Below are positions 6,911 through 10,685 of a DNA stretch of 10,685 bases, one piece after another. Origin of the DNA: Granulosicoccus sp964352535 (GTDB taxonomy: Bacteria; Pseudomonadota; Gammaproteobacteria; Granulosicoccales; Granulosicoccaceae); the NCBI GenBank assembly GCA_964352535.1, contig CAYGSW010000202.1:1-10685 (forward strand), given 5' to 3'. The notes under the pieces are model-generated. The model did not search any database, was not told the DNA's origin, and was given only the letters and a program-made list of their open reading frames with translations. A program made the translations under genes and the position numbers. How positions within the stretch are numbered: the stretch's first letter is position 1; each line of letters opens with the position of its first letter.

Positions 6911-6943
6911 CTTATCCAGAGCTTATCCACAGCTTATACCGCG
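6911..6943 (+). promoter_or_regulatory. Tandem DnaA boxes at 11-bp spacing upstream of nrdJ
   Basis: Three 11-nt units follow one another: CTTATCCAGAG, CTTATCCACAG and CTTATACCGCG. The second contains TTATCCACA (6923-6931), an exact match to the DnaA consensus TTATNCACA. The first (6912-6920) has one mismatch. The third (6934-6942) keeps only TTAT and the following C, so it is at best a weak site. The spacing of one helical turn would put all three on the same DNA face. DnaA boxes are known upstream of E. coli nrdAB, where DnaA ties dNTP supply to replication, so the same logic is inferred for this class II reductase. The cluster is too small, and lacks an AT-rich unwinding region, to propose an origin. 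Confidence 0.6.
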
Positions 6944-6980
6944 GTTCTGCACCAAAGCATCCACCGCAAACAGCATCAAA

Positions 6981-7027
6981 CCACAACATCTTGTGTTCGT
7001 ATGAAATATTACAGCTAGATATAGTGT
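6981..7027. promoter_or_regulatory. NrdR box pair 1 (upstream)
   Basis: Two 16-bp sites, 6981-6996 and 7012-7027, match the NrdR consensus acaCwAtATaTwGtgt at about 13 and 12 of 16 positions. Both keep the core C-W-A-N-A-T-N-T-W-G. Their starts are 31 bp apart, the three-turn spacing typical of NrdR tandem boxes. NrdR is the zinc-finger/ATP-cone repressor of ribonucleotide reductase genes. This pair lies just upstream of the candidate promoter at 7036-7065 and carries TATAGT (7020-7025), which could itself serve as a -10 for a second promoter, although no good -35 was found for it. Confidence 0.6.
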
Positions 7028-7035
7028 TTGAAGCA

Positions 7036-7065
7036 TTGACCCAAGGTGTCTTGCAGCGATACACT
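7036..7065 (+). promoter_or_regulatory. Candidate sigma-70 promoter for nrdJab
   Basis: TTGACC (7036-7041, 5 of 6 to the -35 consensus) is followed after 18 bp by TACACT (7060-7065, 4 of 6 to the -10 consensus). Transcription would start near 7072 and give a leader of about 220 nt before the nrdJa start. It lies between the two NrdR box pairs. This is the best plus-strand hexamer pair seen in the 608-nt intergenic region, but a promoter overlapping box pair 2 cannot be ruled out. Confidence 0.4.
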
Positions 7066-7150
7066 TGGCGCTTGGAGGTCGAGCACGCCACGTAACCTTT
7101 CGCCACTGTTAATTCAAGCGAGGTAATACGCAAGTTCTTCAAACTTCACT

Positions 7151-7198
7151 ACACTACATGTAGCGCAAGGAGTAGCGCTGCAACACTACATATAGTGC
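7151..7198. promoter_or_regulatory. NrdR box pair 2 (proximal)
   Basis: Sites 7151-7166 (ACACTACATGTAGCGC) and 7183-7198 (ACACTACATATAGTGC) match the NrdR consensus at about 12 and 14 of 16 positions. Their starts are 32 bp apart, the expected three-turn spacing. Established knowledge of the family predicts that NrdR bound to (d)ATP represses through such paired boxes. The pair lies about 95-140 bp upstream of the nrdJa ATG and is the strongest operator in the window. Between the boxes, AGCGC/GCGCT (7162-7166 / 7175-7179) can form a small hairpin. Confidence 0.75.
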
Positions 7199-7215
7199 TT
7201 TAACAGTCGCTCAAT

Positions 7216-7302
7216 ATGAAACTCATGGATCGAGAAACACCTCAACAACTGCTGGCCCATGCACCGGCAAGATCAGGAGAATACGGTTTCTATGAGCACT
7301 GA
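7216..7302 (+). other. Possible 28-codon leader reading frame overlapping the nrdJa start
   Basis: The ATG at 7216 opens a 28-codon frame (beginning MKLMDRETPQQLL) whose TGA at 7300-7302 lies just past the nrdJa ATG at 7292, in another frame. Such an overlap could couple translation of the two frames. However, no Shine-Dalgarno precedes 7216 (or the internal ATG at 7225), and the peptide is not recognised, so it may be a chance frame. Confidence 0.15.
7275..7280 (+). promoter_or_regulatory. Shine-Dalgarno AGGAGA deciding the nrdJa start
   Basis: AGGAGA lies 11 nt before the ATG at 7292. The in-frame ATG at 7259 has no such site upstream, so 7292 is preferred although the spacing is a little long. 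Confidence 0.5.
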
Positions 7303-9505
7303 CGTCCTCGCCCTCAAATCAATACCCGCAAAACCTGCCCAGAGCGCCAGTCAGGCGGCCACCCAGGCAGCCTCCAGAGCTGCAGCGGCAACCGTACTGC
7401 CTCTGCAAGAGACTTCCCTGGACATCTGGGACAAGAAATACAGACTCAAGACAAAAGAAGGCCAGAACGTAGACGAAACCATTCACGACACACTGTCGCG
7501 CGTGGCACGCGCATTGGCAGACGTGGAGCGTACGGACAAGGAGCGCGAGTTCTGGTTTGGAGAGTTCCTCTGGGCTCTGGAGCAAGGTGCCATCCCGGCT
7601 GGCCGAATCACATCCAATGCAGGCGCACTGGCACACAAGCCAGCCACCTCCACAATCAACTGCACCGTCAGCGGCACCATCACCGACTCCATGGACGACA
7701 TCCTGGGCAAGGTGCATGAGGCTGGGCTCACCTTGAAGGCAGGCTGCGGAATCGGGTACGACTTCTCTACATTACGCCCACGCGGTGCCTATGTCTCCGG
7801 CGCAGGTGCCTACACATCAGGTCCTTTGTCTTTCATGGATATCTTCGACAAGATGTGTTTCACCGTCTCTTCGGCCGGTGGCAGGCGTGGTGCGCAAATG
7901 GGCACCTTTGATGTTCGCCACCCGGATGTACTGGAGTTCATCAAAGCCAAGCGTGAAGATGGCAGGCTGCGCCAATTCAACCTGTCGCTCCTTATCACAG
8001 AAGACTTCATTCAGGCAGTCAAGGCGGACGAGCAATGGCAGTTGGCCTTTCCTGTTCGTCAAAAGGAGCTGGACGATGGCGAGATAGAACTGGACAACCC
8101 TGACCAGATCGTCTGGCGTGACTGGCCTTCCCACGATCAGGTGGTTGCCAATGACGAGGGGCTGGTTGCTTGTCGCATCTACCGCACATTGCCTGCCCGT
8201 CGCTTATGGGATCTGATCATGGCGTCCACGTATGATTTTGCAGAACCCGGTTTCATCCTCATTGACAAGGTTAATGAAATGAACAACAACTGGTTTGACG
8301 AATCCATCCGGGCCACCAACCCCTGTGGCGAACAGCCTCTGCCACCCTACGGTGCCTGCCTGCTCGGATCCATCAATCTCACACGTTTCGTTCTTGACCC
8401 ATTTACAGACACTGCCCGTTTTGACTGGGAGCGTTTCACCAAAACGGTAGAAATCTTCACCCGCATGCTGGACAACGTGGTCGAAATCAACGGACTGCCA
8501 CTGGAACAGCAACGCAATGAAATCCGTCGCAAGCGTCGTCATGGCATGGGCTATCTGGGTCTGGGCTCGTCGCTGACACTTATGGGTATGCGCTATGGCA
8601 GCGCAAAATCTCTGGAATTCACTGAAAAAGTTACGCGTGAGCTCGCCCTTGCCGGTTGGCGCACGGCACTTAGCCTGTCCAAGGAAAAAGGCCCCGCGCC
8701 TATCATGGACGAGACGTTTGGCGTCACCGCAGAGATGCTGCGAAAGCGTCCGGAAATGAAAGCCGATGGCTACAAAATCGGAGATCTTGTCACGGGCCGG
8801 GTTTTGCACGCTCGCTACAGCCGTTACATGCAGCGCATCGCTGACATTGATCCAGAGCTGGTCGACCAACTGGCCGAACACGGCGCACGCTTTTCGCACC
8901 ATAGCTCCATTGCACCTACTGGCACCATTTCACTGTCACTGGCCAACAACGCCAGTAATGGCATAGAGCCCAGCTTTGCGCATCACTACTCTCGCAACGT
9001 TATTCGCGAGGGACGCAAGAGCAAGGAAAAAGTCGACGTTTTCTCCTACGAGCTTCTGGCCTACCAGGCGCTCATCAATAACAAGGCCATGCCTTACAGC
9101 GATGAGCCTGAGGCGCAGTTGCCGGATTACTTCATGTCAGCCGATGACATCAAGCCCAAGGATCACGTTGCGATTCAGGCAGCAGCCCAGCGCTGGATTG
9201 ACTCTTCGATTTCCAAAACCGCCAACGTGCCCACCGATTTTGCGTTTGATGAGTTCAAGGACATTTACATGTACGCCTACGACCAGGGGCTGAAGGGTTG
9301 CACCACCTTCCGGTTCAATCCCGAGAATTTCCAGGGTGTACTGGTCAAAGAGCAAGACCTTGAAGACACCGAATACCAGTTCACGCTGGATGATGGCTCG
9401 GTGGTGAGCGTCAAGGGCAACGAAGAAATCGAATACGACGGCGAGATGCACACAGCCGCCAATTTGTATGACGCCTTGAAAGAAGGCTATTACGGTAAAC
9501 TGTAG
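7292..9505 (+). CDS. nrdJa: Class II (adenosylcobalamin-dependent) ribonucleotide reductase, large polypeptide NrdJa
   Basis: This enzyme reduces ribonucleotides to deoxyribonucleotides using a thiyl radical generated from adenosylcobalamin, without oxygen. The 737-residue protein (748 from the alternative ATG at 7259) begins with a flexible Ala/Gln/Ser/Pro-rich tail (about 1-37) and shows no ATP-cone motif. The barrel has the first redox cysteine in STINCTVSG (Cys124). The active-site N-P-C-G-E motif (343-347) supplies the thiyl-radical cysteine Cys345 and Glu347, and the partner cysteine is Cys356 in YGACLLGSINL. The phosphate-binding loop is PTGTIS (542-547), and GLKGCTTFRFNPENFQG closes the conserved region. 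It lacks the C-terminal cysteine tail, which the next gene supplies, as in Pseudomonas NrdJa/NrdJb. DnaA and NrdR sites precede it. Class II is preferred over class I because no nrdB follows and the split C-terminal subunit is typical of NrdJ. Confidence 0.93.
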   Translation: MSTDVLALKSIPAKPAQSASQAATQAASRAAAATVLPLQETSLDIWDKKYRLKTKEGQNVDETIHDTLSRVARALADVERTDKEREFWFGEFLWALEQGAIPAGRITSNAGALAHKPATSTINCTVSGTITDSMDDILGKVHEAGLTLKAGCGIGYDFSTLRPRGAYVSGAGAYTSGPLSFMDIFDKMCFTVSSAGGRRGAQMGTFDVRHPDVLEFIKAKREDGRLRQFNLSLLITEDFIQAVKADEQWQLAFPVRQKELDDGEIELDNPDQIVWRDWPSHDQVVANDEGLVACRIYRTLPARRLWDLIMASTYDFAEPGFILIDKVNEMNNNWFDESIRATNPCGEQPLPPYGACLLGSINLTRFVLDPFTDTARFDWERFTKTVEIFTRMLDNVVEINGLPLEQQRNEIRRKRRHGMGYLGLGSSLTLMGMRYGSAKSLEFTEKVTRELALAGWRTALSLSKEKGPAPIMDETFGVTAEMLRKRPEMKADGYKIGDLVTGRVLHARYSRYMQRIADIDPELVDQLAEHGARFSHHSSIAPTGTISLSLANNASNGIEPSFAHHYSRNVIREGRKSKEKVDVFSYELLAYQALINNKAMPYSDEPEAQLPDYFMSADDIKPKDHVAIQAAAQRWIDSSISKTANVPTDFAFDEFKDIYMYAYDQGLKGCTTFRFNPENFQGVLVKEQDLEDTEYQFTLDDGSVVSVKGNEEIEYDGEMHTAANLYDALKEGYYGKL

Positions 9506-9516
9506 AGATAGCCACC

Positions 9517-10251
9517 ATGAAGATAAGCAAAAAGATTGTTGGCTACGCGGTAGCAAAACCTGCGGATGCGAACTCTACTGATCAAAACGGGTCAAACATT
9601 GCATCCAGGACGGAAGGCACCACAGCCGATGTCATACAGATGCATGAAAAACTCGAACGTCCCAACAAGCTGATTGGCTCGACGTACAAGCTCAAGACTC
9701 CGGATCACGTCTCGGAGCATGCCATGTACATCACCATCAACGACATTGTGCTCAACGAAGGCACAGAGAACGAGCTGCGTCGCCCGTTTGAGGTTTTCAT
9801 CAATTCCAAAAACCTGGAACACTACCAGTGGATTGTGGCTCTCACTCTCATCATGTCGGCAGTTTTCAGAAAAGGCGGAGATATCACCTTCCTGGTAGAC
9901 GAGCTACGCTCCGTGTTCGACCCCCGTGGCGGCTACTGGAACAAAGGCAAATACATGCCCTCCATCATCGCCGAAATTGGTGAAGTTATTGAAAGCCACC
10001 TCATCGACATCGGCATGCTCAAAGGCAACGGCCCTTCCGAAGAACAGGCCAAGCTCATCGAAGAAAAAAAGGCCGAGTTCCGTGCAAAGAGTGATGCCAA
10101 TACAGCAGCAGCCAAAGCATCACCATCCGATGAGACTGAAGAGCCCTGGATGGCCTCCGCCACCTTATGCGCCAAATGCAGCACCAAGTCTGTAGTACTG
10201 ATGGACGGATGCCAGACATGCATGAATTGTGGCGATAGTAAGTGCGGTTAA
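9517..10251 (+). CDS. nrdJb: Class II ribonucleotide reductase, C-terminal polypeptide NrdJb
   Basis: This 244-residue protein completes the split class II reductase. Its middle (about 48-170) is the TSCPD-type C-terminal region of NrdJ proteins, with RPNKLIGSTYKLKTPDH, the I-N-D-I-V-L strand and the D-E-L-R-S-V-F-D-P-R-G-G-Y-W segment. A charged linker rich in Glu, Lys and Ala (about 173-210) follows. The tail holds six cysteines: Cys218 and Cys221 (CAKC), Cys232, Cys235, Cys238 and Cys243, ending at SKCG. By analogy with the family these bind zinc and carry reducing equivalents to the active site of NrdJa. The ATG is 11 nt after the nrdJa stop, in a different frame, with only a weak AG-rich site, so translation probably depends on coupling. 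The inverted repeat GGTTAAC-G-GTTAACC overlaps the stop codon. Confidence 0.9.
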   Translation: MKISKKIVGYAVAKPADANSTDQNGSNIASRTEGTTADVIQMHEKLERPNKLIGSTYKLKTPDHVSEHAMYITINDIVLNEGTENELRRPFEVFINSKNLEHYQWIVALTLIMSAVFRKGGDITFLVDELRSVFDPRGGYWNKGKYMPSIIAEIGEVIESHLIDIGMLKGNGPSEEQAKLIEEKKAEFRAKSDANTAAAKASPSDETEEPWMASATLCAKCSTKSVVLMDGCQTCMNCGDSKCG

Positions 10252-10260
10252 CGGTTAACC
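10246..10260. repeat. Short inverted repeat overlapping the nrdJb stop
   Basis: GGTTAAC and GTTAACC flank a single central G. The TAA stop at 10249-10251 lies in the left arm. The repeat is followed by CCCTAACCC. It is too tight to form a hairpin in RNA, so a protein-binding site or chance are the options. Confidence 0.3.
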
Positions 10261-10274
10261 CCTAACCCATCATC

Positions 10275-10294
10275 CGGCGCAAGGGAATGCGCCG
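10275..10294 (+). terminator. GC-rich hairpin after nrdJb (possible terminator)
   Basis: CGGCGCA (10275-10281) pairs perfectly with TGCGCCG (10288-10294) around a 6-nt loop, 23 nt after the nrdJb stop. The sequence after the stem is AAGAAG, not a T-run, so this is either a rho-dependent or 3'-protecting hairpin or an imperfect terminator. Confidence 0.35.
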
Positions 10295-10310
10295 AAGAAG
10301 TTCTCTGCTT

Positions 10311-10328
10311 TGTCTACACGTGTAGACA
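10311..10328. repeat. Perfect 18-bp palindrome downstream of nrdJb
   Basis: TGTCTACACGTGTAGACA equals its own reverse complement. It lies 59 nt after the nrdJb stop, just beyond the GC-rich hairpin, and no T-run follows. It has the look of a dimeric repressor or activator operator, with GT-N2-AC half-site character as in GntR-type sites, for a gene beyond the window. No regulator can be named. Confidence 0.45.
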
Positions 10329-10357
10329 TTAAATTTGCGAACGGCGGTATGAGGCGC

Positions 10358-10448
10358 CAGGTTCCTAACAGCTGATTCAATCATGCTGCGATTTGACTTC
10401 CTTACCAGTTGCTCGCGCATATACTTTTGCGTGAGCGGTGCGAACCTG
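10358..10448. other. Potential large fold in the downstream non-coding stretch
   Basis: CAGGTTC (10358-10364) and GAACCTG (10442-10448) form an outer 7-bp inverted repeat. Inside it GCTCGCGCA (10411-10419) pairs with TGCGTGAGC (10428-10436), a 9-bp stem with one G-T pair and an 8-nt loop. No open frame of note covers the area. It may be a structured RNA, a leader of a downstream gene, or incidental. No folding energy was computed. Confidence 0.25.
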
Positions 10449-10685
10449 ATTTGAAAATAGTTTATCAGCGTGCGCTTGGTCTGGAATTACATTCACTACG
10501 AGAGTCAGTTTTGTATGTTGCTGGCTAAATGATGGCATCCTGAATTGATAGCTTTCAATAGCAGACTCTTTACTATATGGGCATACAGGTAGTGTTTCTT
10601 AGTGGGTTCAGAAGGTATCGTGATTTGTTCTGATAAGGGCGACTCTCTTCGTACGGGGCATATCTGAATCCATAGAATACTTGTT

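Larger units (their letters stand above)
10252..10685. other. Non-coding stretch after nrdJab
   Basis: No frame of useful length with recognisable protein features was found on either strand in these 434 nt. Apart from the hairpin, palindrome and fold listed separately, the second half (from about 10450) is AT-richer and contains only scattered promoter-like hexamers without proper spacing. It is probably the upstream region of a gene beyond the window. Confidence 0.6.

Noticed and set aside
6911..7027. Replication origin suggested by DnaA boxes
   Set aside because: There are only two good boxes, no AT-rich unwinding repeats, and no dnaA, dnaN or gidA gene nearby. Gene regulation explains the boxes better.
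6573..7095. Plus-strand frames of 107 and 90 codons opposite and after the DUF3391-like gene
   Set aside because: One overlaps the better-supported minus-strand gene and both cross regulatory DNA. Their composition is not protein-like.
7102..7108. GCCACTG upstream of nrdJa, as in cobalamin riboswitches
   Set aside because: The conserved B12 box (GGAGACCTGCC-like) that should follow is absent, and no surrounding fold fits, so a B12 riboswitch is not supported.
6912..7142. Minus-strand 76-codon frame in the nrdJ control region
   Set aside because: It runs through the DnaA and NrdR sites, has no recognisable domain and no convincing ribosome site. It is read as a chance frame.
8204..8902. Minus-strand 232-codon frame opposite nrdJa
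   Set aside because: It is antisense to conserved catalytic segments of NrdJa and has no recognisable motif.
10358..10448. Integron attC-like site
   Set aside because: The required outer core sites (RYYYAAC and GTTRRRY) are not in the right places and no cassette gene or integrase is nearby.

Overview
The window looks like chromosomal DNA of a gammaproteobacterium. The evidence is the run ptsN-hprK-rapZ (normally found downstream of rpoN-hpf), a regulatory-type phosphotransferase (PTS) chain next to mgtE, a Pseudomonas-style split class II ribonucleotide reductase, and E. coli-like DnaA and NrdR operator sequences. The genus cannot be fixed from sequence alone. No transposase, integrase, CRISPR array, tRNA or rRNA was seen.

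Bases 1-5806 hold a tightly packed plus-strand operon: the 3' part of ptsN (EIIA-Ntr), hprK (HPr kinase/phosphorylase), rapZ, ptsH (HPr), ptsI (enzyme I) and mgtE (Mg2+ transporter/channel). Gaps between genes are 3-8 nt except for 128 nt between rapZ and ptsH, which carries a perfect 16-bp palindrome. The genes form a signalling chain. EI passes phosphate from PEP to His15 of HPr and on to EIIA-Ntr, and HprK can phosphorylate or dephosphorylate Ser46 of the same HPr. No sugar permease component (EIIB/EIIC) is present here, so the chain looks regulatory rather than sugar-importing.

Bases 5800-6683 are accessory. A degenerate 18-nt tandem repeat straddles the mgtE stop and runs up to an unrecognised 131-residue membrane-anchored protein on the plus strand. 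Facing it on the minus strand is a 105-residue protein that appears to be only the N-terminal DUF3391 domain of HD-GYP phosphodiesterases. The 101 nt between these convergent genes, plus the minus gene's stop, can fold into a nested stem structure.

Bases 6684-7291 are a 608-nt divergent control region and the richest part of the window. In order it holds a CRP-like half-match, tandem DnaA boxes at an 11-bp period, a first NrdR box pair, a sigma-70-like promoter, a second NrdR box pair, and a short leader reading frame overlapping the nrdJ start.

Bases 7292-10251 encode the two-polypeptide adenosylcobalamin-dependent ribonucleotide reductase NrdJa + NrdJb. The catalytic cysteines are in NrdJa and the C-terminal cysteine cluster is in NrdJb. 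Bases 10252-10685 contain no convincing gene. They hold a GC-rich hairpin, a perfect 18-bp palindrome and a larger potential fold.
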